NCBI GenBank assembly: GCA_022826945.1
Contig: JAJDTY010000002.1
Span: 1 to 55,558, forward strand
Origin: Candidatus Binatia bacterium
GTDB taxonomy: Bacteria; Desulfobacterota; Binatia; Bin18
Reading direction: 5' to 3'
Length of the DNA: 55,558 nt
The number at the start of each line of letters is the position of its first letter. Position 1 is the first letter of the stretch. Below are positions 41,962-51,052 of this stretch, piece after piece. Below the pieces are notes generated by a model. That model was not told where the DNA came from and made no database searches. It saw nothing but the letters and a program-made list of their open reading frames with translations. The translations under genes were made by a program, and so were the position numbers.

Positions 41962-43038
41962 TCACGAAGCCGCATTCAGCCGCCGTAAATTCCGCACGGC
42001 CTGAATACGTTCCTGGGCCAGGGTGACGGCCAAACGGTGGGGTGGAACGTCTCGCTGTCTGGCTTGAGCAAAAAGCGCTTTCAGGGTGGAGTAAATCTGT
42101 TCGGTCTTGGCCTTGGCCCGCTCACGCCGATAGCTGCCGGGACCCAACTCGTCTGCAACGTTAATCAGTCCACCGGCGTTAATAGCAAAGTCCGGCGCAT
42201 ATAGAATACCCCGCGCATGAAGTGCGTCTCCGTCTTCCTCGGTCAGGAGCTGATTGTTGGCCCCACCGCCGATAATCCGGCACCGGAGCTGGGGAATCGT
42301 CTCTGGATTGAAAATACCACCCGCGGCACAGGGGGCGAGGATGTCACACTGCTGGGTCAGAATATCGGTCGGATCAACAACCTCGGCGCTGAGTTCGGTT
42401 TGGGCTTTGTTGGCCCGGGCTGCGTCCACATCTGCGACTATCAGGCGAGCCCCGGCCTGGTGGAGGTATTGGGCCAGGGAGTAGCCGACTTTTCCCAAAC
42501 CGGGCAGGACCACGGTCAAGCCCTGAAATTCGGCCTTGCCGTCCGTTTCTTCAAGACAGGCCCGCAAGCCACAGAAGATTCCCCAGGCGGTCATGGGGGA
42601 GGGGTCTCCACCGCCGCCAAACACTTCCGCCCGTCCGACCCCGAACCGACTCTCTGCCCGGACATGTTCAATGTCTACGGTCGTCGTACCCATGTCTTCG
42701 GTTGGAATATAGCGGCCCGCCAAAGACTCTATGGCGCGGCCCAGCGCGCGAAACAATACTTCTCTGTTGGGAGGTGTCTCAGGGGCGATGACAACCGCCT
42801 TGCCGCCGCCATACTCCAGACCGGCCAGGGAGGCTTTATAGGTCATGGCCTGGGAGAGACGCAGGACATCTGTCACCGCGTCATCCTCACTGGCATACGC
42901 CCGCATACGGATGCCACCCAAGGCGGGGCCCAAAGTTGTATCGTGGATGGCAATCAGGGCGGTGAGGCCAGCGTTGCGGTCCGTGCAGAAGACCACCTGT
43001 TCGTGGTCTTCTGCCTGCATGCGTTCAAAGAGCGCCAT
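41962..43038 (-). CDS. Leucine dehydrogenase-type amino acid dehydrogenase
   Basis: 358 aa, member of the Glu/Leu/Phe/Val dehydrogenase superfamily, close to leucine dehydrogenases in length. Lys68 (MTYKAS) and catalytic Lys80 (GGGKAV) fall at exactly the positions used in leucine dehydrogenases. The NAD-binding site is GLGKVGYSLAQYL. It deaminates a branched-chain or aromatic amino acid to the 2-oxo acid with NAD+. It starts 10 bp after the Rieske gene. A branched-chain aminotransferase gene lies at 46486-47559. Confidence 0.93.
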   Translation of the reverse strand: MALFERMQAEDHEQVVFCTDRNAGLTALIAIHDTTLGPALGGIRMRAYASEDDAVTDVLRLSQAMTYKASLAGLEYGGGKAVVIAPETPPNREVLFRALGRAIESLAGRYIPTEDMGTTTVDIEHVRAESRFGVGRAEVFGGGGDPSPMTAWGIFCGLRACLEETDGKAEFQGLTVVLPGLGKVGYSLAQYLHQAGARLIVADVDAARANKAQTELSAEVVDPTDILTQQCDILAPCAAGGIFNPETIPQLRCRIIGGGANNQLLTEEDGDALHARGILYAPDFAINAGGLINVADELGPGSYRRERAKAKTEQIYSTLKALFAQARQRDVPPHRLAVTLAQERIQAVRNLRRLNAAS

Positions 43039-43048
43039 ACGGGCTGCT

Positions 43049-43354
43049 TCATACAGCGACTAGGACATCGTCGCCGTCCACTTTGACTTCATAGGTATCT
43101 TGTTTTTCGTCCGGGTCTTCACTGTTTTCTCCGGTCGTGACATCGAAATCCCAGGCGTGCCACGGGCAGGTGACCAGATTGCCGTCTAACTCGCCCTCGC
43201 CCAATGGACCGCCCTGGTGCGGGCACACATTGTCCAGGGCGTAGAAGGTGCCATCGACATTGAAGATGGCTACCTGTTGATCGTTGACCTCAAAACACCG
43301 GCCTTCGCCTTCGGGGATATCACCCGTTGAGGCCACTTTGACAAAATCGGCCAT
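43049..43354 (-). CDS. Rieske-type [2Fe-2S] ferredoxin
   Basis: 101 aa from ATG 43354, which has AGGAGGACAGC upstream. Rieske ligands Cys44 and His46 (CPHQGG) and Cys63 and His66 (CPWHAW) are intact, in the ferredoxin style of ring-hydroxylating dioxygenase or nitrite-reductase small-subunit proteins. It is soluble and has no signal peptide. No oxygenase is in the operon. It heads a transcript with leucine dehydrogenase, ygfZ and a desulforedoxin-like gene, so its electron partner is unclear. Confidence 0.95.
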   Translation of the reverse strand: MADFVKVASTGDIPEGEGRCFEVNDQQVAIFNVDGTFYALDNVCPHQGGPLGEGELDGNLVTCPWHAWDFDVTTGENSEDPDEKQDTYEVKVDGDDVLVAV

Positions 43355-43436
43355 GCTGTCCTCCTGCATCTGAAATATCGGCGAATTAAACAAATTCCTC
43401 TACAGACCGCAAGGTTAGTACGGAGCGGCTCGTGCA

Positions 43437-43479
43437 CAAAAAAGCCCCTGGGTCAGACGGTAAAGACGACCCAGGGGCT
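43437..43479 (-). terminator. Rho-independent terminator after flavin reductase gene
   Basis: On the minus strand a 12-bp perfect stem AGCCCCTGGGTC/GACCCAGGGGCT (43443-43454 with 43468-43479) is followed by a run of T. It lies 21 bp past the stop at 43501. Confidence 0.92.
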
Positions 43480-43500
43480 GTCAGCCGAGAGCAGGATTTT

Positions 43501-44001
43501 TTAGCCGCCGTAGAAGACCTTGTCTCCCAGGTCGGCCATGTGCAGCGTCGCCAGGTCCGCGCGTCCTTCGGGCTTTTTCTGGACAACCGCGTTCACTACT
43601 TTCCCGACGAAAATGGAATGGTCGCCGTTCTCGACGGTTTGCTCCAACGAGCACTCGACATAGGCCGGGACGCTTTCGAGCACCGGTGCACCGGTACTGC
43701 CTGCGCTGTATGCCTCACCGTTGATTGTATTGCCGTCCTTTTCAACGGGTTTGAAAAAGGCGAAGGCCGGGCCCTGCTGTCCTTTGCCCAGGATATTGAG
43801 GGCAAACGAGCCGGCTTTTTTGACGATGTCGTGCGCGCTGGCGTCGGCCTTAACGCCAACCACGACCAGCGGTGGCTCAAAGGCGGTCTGGGTCACCCAA
43901 TTCACGGTTGCTGCGGCGATCTCGCCGTCTTTTTCCGCGGTCAACACGTACAGGCCGTAGGGGATCATGCGTAGAGCTGTTTTCTTGGCATCTGCATCCA
44001 T
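43501..44001 (-). CDS. Flavin reductase-like FMN-binding protein
   Basis: 166 aa, flavin-reductase domain (ALRMIPYGLYVLTAEKDGEIAAATVNWVTQTAFEPPLVVVGV), as in HpaC-type reductases that supply reduced FMN or FAD to oxygenases. It is monocistronic with its own terminator. The HpaB-type monooxygenase at 48673 and the LLM oxidoreductase at 45371 both need reduced flavin, so either could be its client; this is an inference from proximity. Confidence 0.9.
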   Translation of the reverse strand: MDADAKKTALRMIPYGLYVLTAEKDGEIAAATVNWVTQTAFEPPLVVVGVKADASAHDIVKKAGSFALNILGKGQQGPAFAFFKPVEKDGNTINGEAYSAGSTGAPVLESVPAYVECSLEQTVENGDHSIFVGKVVNAVVQKKPEGRADLATLHMADLGDKVFYGG

Positions 44002-44216
44002 CGGTCTTTCTCCCTTGCTCTGACAAATTGTCCCTGCGTTGTATCTGTCCCCTCCCGCGCGTTCAAGTCCAGCCTGTTTCCGTCATTGCGCTGGCCACGT
44101 CGCTCCTACTCGCCCGAAGAGGGCTTCACCGTTACCCAGCGGCCGCGTACGGCCCGGATTAAGATAGGCTGGAGGACCGAAAAAAACTCGCTTCTCTACA
44201 CTACTTCCAACTCTAT

Positions 44217-45335
44217 TTAGATGCCGTAGAACTTGCTCGCATTGGCACCCAGGATCTTGTCAACGGACGTGGCTGGCAGATCGGAGAGTAAGTTTCGTAC
44301 CTTTTGTACCGGATGGACGAATCCCTCGGCGTGGGGATAGTCGGAGCCGGTGAAAAACCGATCATCCCCGGCAAACCGCACAATCAGCGGAAACATCTTC
44401 TCTTCCGGGTCCCCATTAATCCAGATGTTGCGTGCAAAATACTCGCTGGCCGGGCGCTTCATCTGGGAGGTGTGGCCCATATACTTGTAGCGATAATCAA
44501 ACAGTTCCAGCCACTCGCCCACCCAGCCGGCTCTGGCTTCAACCGTTGCCACGCGAAGCTGAGGGAAACGCTCAAACACGCCATCGTACAGCATGGTCGT
44601 GAGGGCATGACGCGGGTCTTCAACGACCTTCATGGAGACGTACATGAATCTGGGGTCCCGGTCGCGGTACCACTGACTGCCGCTGTAGTCGGGATGGACC
44701 ACCAGATGAAGGGCAATGCCGAGACTGAGGTCCTGGGCTGCGGCCCAGGCCGGATCAAAGTCCGGATGCCCCAGGCTCCTGCCCTCTATGGGCGCCGCTC
44801 CGATAAACGCGGTGCGACACCCCAGTTTGGCCACCCGCTCCATCTCCCGTGCCGCCAAGTGCGCGTCGCGCAGAGAAATATGGGCCGCGGGGAACAGCCG
44901 GTCCTTATGGGACGCACACAGCTCAAAGGCCCAAGTGTTGTACGCCCGGCACAGCGCATCGGCAAGGAGAGGATCGTCAACTTCCCCTTCCCAATACAGA
45001 CCCAGGGTGGGATAAATGACCTGGCAATCCATGCCTTCTGCATCAAGAAAACCAACCCGTTTATCCATATTCTGCCAGTCCGCGCTAAAGGCCAAGTAGC
45101 GGTCAAAGCTGTCGATGTCCTGGCCCGCTTCTTTTTGGCCATAGGCGACAGCGATACCCAGGGCTTGCTCAACATCGAGAATCTGCATGGGTCTGCCATC
45201 GACGAGGAGCTTACGGTTGCCACTGGCCGGGTCGGTCTCAACCCGCATGGCCCGCTCCCGGTAGGCTGGTTCAATATACCGTTCGTATAGATCCAGGGGC
45301 TCCATGAAGTGACTATCGCCATCAATGATTTTCAT
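44217..45335 (-). CDS. Amidohydrolase-2 family metal-dependent hydrolase
   Basis: 372 aa from ATG 45335, which has AAAAGGGGGGG upstream; a longer frame to 45458 overlaps the upstream gene. Motif DGDSHF near the start takes the place of the usual HxH, a variant common in this branch related to ACMS decarboxylase. Other likely metal or active-site segments are LHLVVHPD, ATVEARAGWVGEW and GSDYPHAEG. It probably decarboxylates or hydrolyses an aromatic or ring-cleavage product. It is 35 bp downstream of the LLM oxidoreductase gene, suggesting a two-step catabolic module. Confidence 0.9.
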   Translation of the reverse strand: MKIIDGDSHFMEPLDLYERYIEPAYRERAMRVETDPASGNRKLLVDGRPMQILDVEQALGIAVAYGQKEAGQDIDSFDRYLAFSADWQNMDKRVGFLDAEGMDCQVIYPTLGLYWEGEVDDPLLADALCRAYNTWAFELCASHKDRLFPAAHISLRDAHLAAREMERVAKLGCRTAFIGAAPIEGRSLGHPDFDPAWAAAQDLSLGIALHLVVHPDYSGSQWYRDRDPRFMYVSMKVVEDPRHALTTMLYDGVFERFPQLRVATVEARAGWVGEWLELFDYRYKYMGHTSQMKRPASEYFARNIWINGDPEEKMFPLIVRFAGDDRFFTGSDYPHAEGFVHPVQKVRNLLSDLPATSVDKILGANASKFYGI

Positions 45336-45370
45336 AAGACCCCCCCTTTTCTTCTTTGGTCCAAAGAACC

Positions 45371-46420
45371 CTACTGAAAGTGTGGCATGATGCGTTCCGC
45401 ATAGGCGCGTAACTGTCGGTCCAGCTCTTCCCGGTCGAGCCCAAAAAGATAGGCGCAAAACCGGTTGACCCCCACGCTTTCCAACTCGCGCAGTTTTTCA
45501 ACGCAGGCCTCCACACTGCCCAACACACAAAACCGATCCACCATCTCGTCTGTCAGCAGCTTCCTGTGCCCCTCGTCGGCCATGGCCGCTTCAAACCCAA
45601 CAATATCTATTCTATGGCCATCCCAATCGTATCGTTGCCAGGACGGCTTGTCCTCTACGAGGGTCTCGAAGCCTTTCATCAGCGAGGCGGGCAGCTCTTC
45701 GGGGGGACAGGTTTGGACCAGACCCCAAAGCAGGCTGGTGAGAATATCGGGCTCCCAGCGGCATATCTCTCTGGCTTTGTGTATGTCGTCAGAGACGAAG
45801 GTCGCCGAACTCACCTCAAAGTCGAGCGGCCCACGGCCCGCGGCCTGTGCCGCTTTTTGCGTTTTCTCGGCAAACCATGCAACGGCGCCAACCTCGGCAC
45901 ACTCGGTTGTCGCGCAATCCGCCAGTTCTCCTGCGACCTGGGCTCCTCGCGGACCCCAGACTCCCAGGGAAATCGGGATTTCACCCTCCGTGAATTCCAA
46001 TCGCAGAGGGACCGGCGAGCCTTCAACGGCTACGGCCTCGCCTCGCATCCAGCGGCGTATATCCGGGACCGCCCGTCTGTACTGTTTCCATGAGGCCGGT
46101 TTCCAGCCTAACTGCTTGACCGCACTATTCCCCCGCCCCATGGCGAGAAAGGCACGTCCGTTCGACATAACCTGAATGGTTGCCATCGCGCTGGCGGTGA
46201 TACTGGGGTGACGCGTGAGCGGATTGGTAATATAGGGCCCGAGCTTGATACGAGAGGTCTGCAAGGCACAGGCTGCCAGATACGGATAGACATCCATGGA
46301 TTGATACGGCGTGTCAGGGATGCCAACAAAGCTGAAGCCCAGCTCTTCCGCCCGTTTGACTCCCCACAGGACATCGGCAAAGTTTTTGTCCGCAGTATAG
46401 GTGACGCCAAACTCCATCAT
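45371..46420 (-). CDS. LLM class flavin-dependent oxidoreductase
   Basis: 349 aa from ATG 46420 (GGAGG 6 nt upstream; the next codon is also ATG). Luciferase-like TIM barrel: MEFGVTYTADKNFADVLWGVKRAEELGFSF, SRIKLGPYITNPLTRHP, and RAFLAMGRGNSAV. C-terminal VLGSVEACVEKLRELESVGVNRF closes the fold. Such enzymes use FMNH2 with oxygen, or F420. Substrate unknown. It sits between the aminotransferase and the amidohydrolase on one strand, likely one operon. Confidence 0.92.
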   Translation of the reverse strand: MMEFGVTYTADKNFADVLWGVKRAEELGFSFVGIPDTPYQSMDVYPYLAACALQTSRIKLGPYITNPLTRHPSITASAMATIQVMSNGRAFLAMGRGNSAVKQLGWKPASWKQYRRAVPDIRRWMRGEAVAVEGSPVPLRLEFTEGEIPISLGVWGPRGAQVAGELADCATTECAEVGAVAWFAEKTQKAAQAAGRGPLDFEVSSATFVSDDIHKAREICRWEPDILTSLLWGLVQTCPPEELPASLMKGFETLVEDKPSWQRYDWDGHRIDIVGFEAAMADEGHRKLLTDEMVDRFCVLGSVEACVEKLRELESVGVNRFCAYLFGLDREELDRQLRAYAERIMPHFQ

Positions 46421-46485
46421 GCAGAGCCTCCAGCTGCCCTCGACAGTAGCGCAGGACGCTGGCGGCAAGCAACAGTTGGAGCACC

Positions 46486-47559
46486 TTAGAGTGAGGAATC
46501 AACCTCGACCATCCAGCCGTGTCGGTCGGGCTTCAGGCCGCGCTGGATGGCGGACAACTCATCGAACAAGTGTTGGGCCAACGGGCCGACTTGGCCGTTG
46601 TTGACGACTACCGTCTCGTCCTTGTACGACAGCTCGCTGACCGGCGAGATGACGGCCGCGGTTCCGGCACCAAATACCTCGCGTAACAGTCCATTCCGCG
46701 CTGCGGTCAGGACTTCGGTGATGGTAATGGGTCGCTCTGCCACCTGCATCCCAAAGTCCTGGGCAAGTTGGAGTACGGAGGCGCGGGTCACGCCTTCGAG
46801 AATAGTCCCGGTGGCTGGTGGAGTGACGAGCTCATCGCCGAGCACAAAGGCAATATTCATGGAGCCGACTTCCTCGATGTATTGCTGTTCGACGCCGTCG
46901 AGCCACAGCACCTGGGCAAAACCGTCTTTATGGGCTTCTTCGCCGGCAAATAAACTACTCCCATAATTCCCGGCCGTTTTGGCGGCCCCGGTTCCGCCCC
47001 GCACGGCCCGCACATAGCGGTCTTCCACCCGGATGCGGAGCGGTTTGAAGCCTTCGGCATAATAGGCGGCGACCGGCGAGAGAATAATAAAGAACTGGTA
47101 GGTGTGAGACGGTCGTACCCGCAAGTCGGGGTCGCAGGCAAAGGCAACCGGCCGGATGTACAGAGAGGTGCCGGGCGCATGCGGCACCCAGTCCTGGTCC
47201 AGTTTCACCAACTGCGTGAGTGCCGAGAGAAAGAGTTCCGGGTCAATCGGTGGGACGCACAGCCGGACGGCGGAACGATTAAAGCGGTCGATATTGCGGT
47301 CCGGCCGAAAGAGCAAAATCTTGTCATCCGGTGAACGATAGGCCTTGAGTCCCTCAAAAATGGCCTGCGCATAGTGGAGTCCGACGGTGGCCGGTTCCAG
47401 CGACAGGGGTCCGTACGGCACGATCCGCGGATTGGACCAACCCGTATCGGCAACACCGTCCAGAAGAAACATATGATCGGTAAAAATCTGGCCAAATCCG
47501 AGTTCGTCGTCGGGCGGTTTGGGTTTGGGCTGCTGAAGGCGTGTGATGGGGATGTCCAT
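46486..47559 (-). CDS. ilvE: Branched-chain amino acid aminotransferase
   Basis: 357 aa, class IV PLP fold. The PLP lysine is Lys194 in AAKTAGNYG. Other family segments are GLHYAQAIFEGLKAYR, LYIRPVAFACD and EEVGSMNIAFVL. Length and sequence fit the eukaryote-like IlvE type II group. It interconverts Leu/Ile/Val and their 2-oxo acids. It heads the operon with the LLM oxidoreductase and amidohydrolase. A divergent promoter is expected in 47560-47714. Confidence 0.94.
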   Translation of the reverse strand: MDIPITRLQQPKPKPPDDELGFGQIFTDHMFLLDGVADTGWSNPRIVPYGPLSLEPATVGLHYAQAIFEGLKAYRSPDDKILLFRPDRNIDRFNRSAVRLCVPPIDPELFLSALTQLVKLDQDWVPHAPGTSLYIRPVAFACDPDLRVRPSHTYQFFIILSPVAAYYAEGFKPLRIRVEDRYVRAVRGGTGAAKTAGNYGSSLFAGEEAHKDGFAQVLWLDGVEQQYIEEVGSMNIAFVLGDELVTPPATGTILEGVTRASVLQLAQDFGMQVAERPITITEVLTAARNGLLREVFGAGTAAVISPVSELSYKDETVVVNNGQVGPLAQHLFDELSAIQRGLKPDRHGWMVEVDSSL

Positions 47560-47714
47560 GACTACGGGTACTCCTTAATAGGAGGCCGGAGTGTAACAGA
47601 GATTGCAGTTCTGCCGAAAGAGAGGAGCGTCTCAGGTCCAGGCCGGCGCATTGACTTGCGTCAGCCGCGCGCGCTAGGGTCGGTACCTGTTTATCCCGAT
47701 ACCAAGGAGGAAGC

Positions 47715-48260
47715 ATGGCTCGTATTCCCTATCCCAATCTTGAAGATCTACCGGAAAAGGTCCGCGTCTCGGCGGAAAAGCTCCCGCCACTCAATATCAT
47801 GAAGATGTTTCTGAACGCGCCGACGAACGCCATTCCATTGCTCGTTTTTGGCCAGTCCATCCTGACGAAACAGGAACTGGACGACCATCTGCGTGAGCTG
47901 GCTATCCTGCGGGTGGCGCATCTGACCGGGGCCAACTATGAGTGGACCCAACATGTGCCCCTCGCCAAAGAGACGGGGGTTACGGACGCTCAGGTAGAGG
48001 CCCTTCCTCAGGGGGCCGACTCAGATGCTTTTAACGAAGTGGAAAAGAATGTGATCCGTTTTACCGATGAGGTCACGCAAGATGTCAAGGCGTCGGCCGA
48101 GACTTTCACGGCGTTGGAGAAAGATTTGGGACCGCGGCAGATGGTCGAGTTGACCTTGGCCATTGGTTTCTACGGCATGGTGGCGCGGGTGATGGAGTCG
48201 TTCGAGGTCGAATTGGAGCCCACGGCCGGGACATATTCGATCGATCAACTCCGGCGCTGA
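47715..48260 (+). CDS. Carboxymuconolactone decarboxylase (AhpD-like) family protein
   Basis: 181 aa, AhpD-fold all-helical protein (LTKQELDDHLRELAILRVAHLTGANYEWTQHVPLAKETGV). The peroxidase-type CxxC motif is absent, and ExxxH in EWTQH fills its place, so it is a lactone decarboxylase-like or uncharacterised member rather than an alkyl-hydroperoxide reductase. AAGGAGG precedes ATG 47715. It is convergent with the DUF309 gene, with only 2 bp between stops. Confidence 0.92.
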   Translation: MARIPYPNLEDLPEKVRVSAEKLPPLNIMKMFLNAPTNAIPLLVFGQSILTKQELDDHLRELAILRVAHLTGANYEWTQHVPLAKETGVTDAQVEALPQGADSDAFNEVEKNVIRFTDEVTQDVKASAETFTALEKDLGPRQMVELTLAIGFYGMVARVMESFEVELEPTAGTYSIDQLRR

Positions 48261-48262
48261 GC

Positions 48263-48628
48263 TCAGTCCGCAGTATAAATCCGGGGAACTTTCCAGCGCT
48301 CGAAAAAACCAACCTTGGGTTTTTCGTCTGCCTTGAGGTCCGCGACGTGGGTATCGATGTCCCGGTACAACCGGGCAACGTCAATTCCATGTGAGGTAGG
48401 ACGAAAGTCTTCCAGTCGCATAAGGGCTTGGGTCAACAGATTAATCGCGCCCTGTGAGCCACCCCGGTTGAACCGCATGTGGAGGCCGGTGGCCAGGCGG
48501 ATGAGGGCTTCGTAAAATGTTTTGTCCGCGGTGTTGGCCTCCTGCCAGACCTCTTCGAGTACCTGGTGGCTGTCAAAGTATTCCCGACGGTTAAAAAGCC
48601 GAATGGCCTCCTTGAGCTTTGAATGCAT
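48263..48628 (-). CDS. DUF309 family protein
   Basis: 121 aa from ATG 48628, with a GTG directly before it as an alternative. The segment NRREYFDSHQVLEEVWQEAN carries the helical His/Glu motif typical of DUF309, and a second helix pair GLHMRFNRGGSQGAINLL follows. Function unknown in the family. No clear ribosome-binding site. It diverges from the HpaB-type gene with 44 bp between starts. Confidence 0.88.
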   Translation of the reverse strand: MHSKLKEAIRLFNRREYFDSHQVLEEVWQEANTADKTFYEALIRLATGLHMRFNRGGSQGAINLLTQALMRLEDFRPTSHGIDVARLYRDIDTHVADLKADEKPKVGFFERWKVPRIYTAD

Positions 48629-48672
48629 CACGATTATGACAAGAGGGAAATTTTGAAAGTGAGGACTATCCT

Positions 48673-50124
48673 ATGCCGCTACGCACGGTTGAGCAATACA
48701 AAGCCAGCTTGAAGGACGACCGGCAGGTCTATTTTCGAGGTCAGCGTATCCCTGATGTAACCGGGCATCCGCTCATTCAAACGGCCATTGATCACGAAGC
48801 GACCGACTATCGTCTCATGCACGACCCGCAGTACCGGGAGTTGGCTGTGGCCCGCAACCCCGAGACCGGCGAGGAGATGAGCCGCTATTTTCTGCCGCCC
48901 CAGAACGCTGAACAGCTGCTCAAACGGAGTGAGCTGATTGAGACCGCCTGCCGGGAAGGCGGAACGCTCGTCGTGCTGGCGAAAGTGGTCGGCAGCGATG
49001 CGCTGTTTGGCCTGCTGCGAACTGCTCGGAAAATGGATGAAGCCTGCGGAACCTCCTACTATCAACGGGTCAAGGATTTTTATGATTACTGCTGCACGGA
49101 AGATATCAGCTTTGCCCTGGCCCAGACCGATACCAAGGGGGATCGCGCCCTGCGGCCCTCGGAACAGGAAGACCCGGATTTGTATTTGCGCATTGTGGAA
49201 GAACGGGACGACGGCATTGTGGTGCGGGGGGCCAAGGTCCACACCTCAAATACCACCCACGCCAACGAGATGATCGTCCTGCCCACACGGGCCATGGGGG
49301 AAGAGGACAAGGACTACGCGGTCTCCTTTGCCATCCCGCTGAATACTCCGGGGCTCAAGCTGCTGATGAGCGGCTACGGCTCCTACACTCAGCGCAACAG
49401 CTTCGATCATCCGGTCAGCTCGGGCGTGAAAATGACCGAAACGCTGACCATCTTTGACGATGTATTTGTGCCCAACGAGCGGATTTTTCTACAGGGTGAA
49501 TGGCAGTTTGCCGGTCCCTTGGCGCTGTCGTTTGTTGAGTATCATCGCCTGACCGCGATTTCGTATAAACTGCCGTTCCTCGATCTCTTGGCCGGCGCCG
49601 GGCGCCTGATGGCCGAGTACAACGGTATTGAAAGAGCTGCCCATGTCAAAGAAAAACTGTTCTGGCTGGCCAGCTACGCCGAAACCACCCGTTCGCTGAC
49701 CCATATGGCGTGTATGAAGGCGCGCGCGACCGACTTTGGTATGGTCATTCCCGACCCTCCGACCGTGAATATCGCCAAGCATCATTTTGCAGCCGATTTC
49801 CATCAGGCTCTGTCACATGTTCAGGACTTGGCGGGCGGTATTCTGGTGACCGCTCCGGCGGTAGAAGACCTGCGAAGCGAGGAGACCGGACCGCTGGTCG
49901 AGAAATACCTGAAAGGCAAGAAGGGCACGTCGGGCAAAGAACGGCTCCAGGTGATCAACCTGATTCAGGACATCACTACCTCGGACTTTGGCGGGTATAA
50001 CGCGGTGCTGGCTTTGCACGCCGAAGGCTCTATGGAAGCCGAAAAGATGCAACTCTATCGCGAGTACGACTGGCAGCGGGTACGCGACTACGCCAGTAAA
50101 ATGGCGAGGATTGGGCAGGAGTGA
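48673..50124 (+). CDS. HpaB-type flavin-dependent monooxygenase
   Basis: 483 aa, in the 4-hydroxyphenylacetate 3-monooxygenase/4-hydroxybutyryl-CoA dehydratase superfamily (acyl-CoA dehydrogenase-like fold). Segments ALRPSEQEDPDLYLRIVEER, AKVHTSNTTHANEMIVLP and VEYHRLTAISYKL are typical. The His/Cys ligands that hold the FeS cluster in the dehydratase are incomplete: no Cys follows the His in EYHRLTAISYK. A monooxygenase role using FADH2 is therefore more likely. It starts a three-gene operon with a crotonase and a propeller protein. Substrate is probably a phenol or aromatic acid. Confidence 0.88.
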   Translation: MPLRTVEQYKASLKDDRQVYFRGQRIPDVTGHPLIQTAIDHEATDYRLMHDPQYRELAVARNPETGEEMSRYFLPPQNAEQLLKRSELIETACREGGTLVVLAKVVGSDALFGLLRTARKMDEACGTSYYQRVKDFYDYCCTEDISFALAQTDTKGDRALRPSEQEDPDLYLRIVEERDDGIVVRGAKVHTSNTTHANEMIVLPTRAMGEEDKDYAVSFAIPLNTPGLKLLMSGYGSYTQRNSFDHPVSSGVKMTETLTIFDDVFVPNERIFLQGEWQFAGPLALSFVEYHRLTAISYKLPFLDLLAGAGRLMAEYNGIERAAHVKEKLFWLASYAETTRSLTHMACMKARATDFGMVIPDPPTVNIAKHHFAADFHQALSHVQDLAGGILVTAPAVEDLRSEETGPLVEKYLKGKKGTSGKERLQVINLIQDITTSDFGGYNAVLALHAEGSMEAEKMQLYREYDWQRVRDYASKMARIGQE

Positions 50125-50232
50125 GATTGGTCTCTTCCCGATATCGGATTGAGACTATAGCCGGGGTGGCTGGTGAGCCCCCCCGTTTTTGTTTGGCCAG
50201 AAGTTGGCGTCACAGCACACAGGGGGCCGTCC

Positions 50233-51030
50233 ATGTCATACGAAACACTGCTCTACGAAAAGCAGGACAGTATTGCGACCGTCACGATTAATCGTCCTGA
50301 GAAGCGTAACGCGTGGACTACCCAGGTGTCGGAAGAAATCATCGACGTCTTCGGGACGATGGAAGACGACCCGGAAGTCCTGGTCACTATTTTAACCGGG
50401 ACCGGGGACAAGGCGTTTTCTGCCGGTGCGGATTTGGGCAACGCCAGGACCCACAAGGTCACCACCGTTGGCGCGCATCTAGCCTCTGTCTCGCCAAAAG
50501 GCTTCCCCGTATTCAATGCGGTCGCTGACTATCCCAAACCCGTGGTTGCTGCGATTAACGGCTTTGCCGTTGGGATCGGCTGTCTGATTACGCTGTGCTG
50601 CGATATTCTGCTTGCCTCGGACAACGCCGAACTCGGCCTGCCCCAGGTCCCGCTCGGTATTCTGCCGGCCTATGGCGGAGCGGTGCGACTCGCGCGCTAT
50701 GTCGGACGTGGAAAAGCGATGGAAATGGTGTTGCTTGGAGAACGTATTAACGCGCAGGAGGCCTACCGAGTCGGATTGGTCAACAAAGTCGTACCGCTCC
50801 CGGAACTCAGGCCCTTGGCGCGAGACTACGCCCGTCAACTCGCCGCCCTGCCGCCGCTTGCGGTGCGCATGGCCAAAGAGTCGCTGAATAAAGGACTCGA
50901 TATCGCCTCGCTCAAAGAGGCGGCTCAGACCGACATCTATCGGTTCATGCTGCTCGGTCAGACCGAAGACAGCCACGAGGCCCATCAAGCTTGGCGGGAG
51001 CGACGAAAACCCGTATTCAAGGGACAATAA
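50233..51030 (+). CDS. Crotonase-family protein lacking both catalytic glutamates
   Basis: 265 aa from ATG 50233; an in-frame extension to 50173 lacks a ribosome-binding site. Crotonase fold with oxyanion loops KAFSAGADL and NGFAVGIG. The two hydratase glutamates are replaced: GIGCLITLCCD (Leu) and GLPQVPLG (Gln). It may be an isomerase, hydrolase or decarboxylase of the superfamily. It lies 108 bp after the HpaB-type gene and 22 bp before the SMP-30-like gene, probably in one operon. Confidence 0.9.
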   Translation: MSYETLLYEKQDSIATVTINRPEKRNAWTTQVSEEIIDVFGTMEDDPEVLVTILTGTGDKAFSAGADLGNARTHKVTTVGAHLASVSPKGFPVFNAVADYPKPVVAAINGFAVGIGCLITLCCDILLASDNAELGLPQVPLGILPAYGGAVRLARYVGRGKAMEMVLLGERINAQEAYRVGLVNKVVPLPELRPLARDYARQLAALPPLAVRMAKESLNKGLDIASLKEAAQTDIYRFMLLGQTEDSHEAHQAWRERRKPVFKGQ

Positions 51031-51052
51031 CAACGATCGAAGGAGGGGAATT

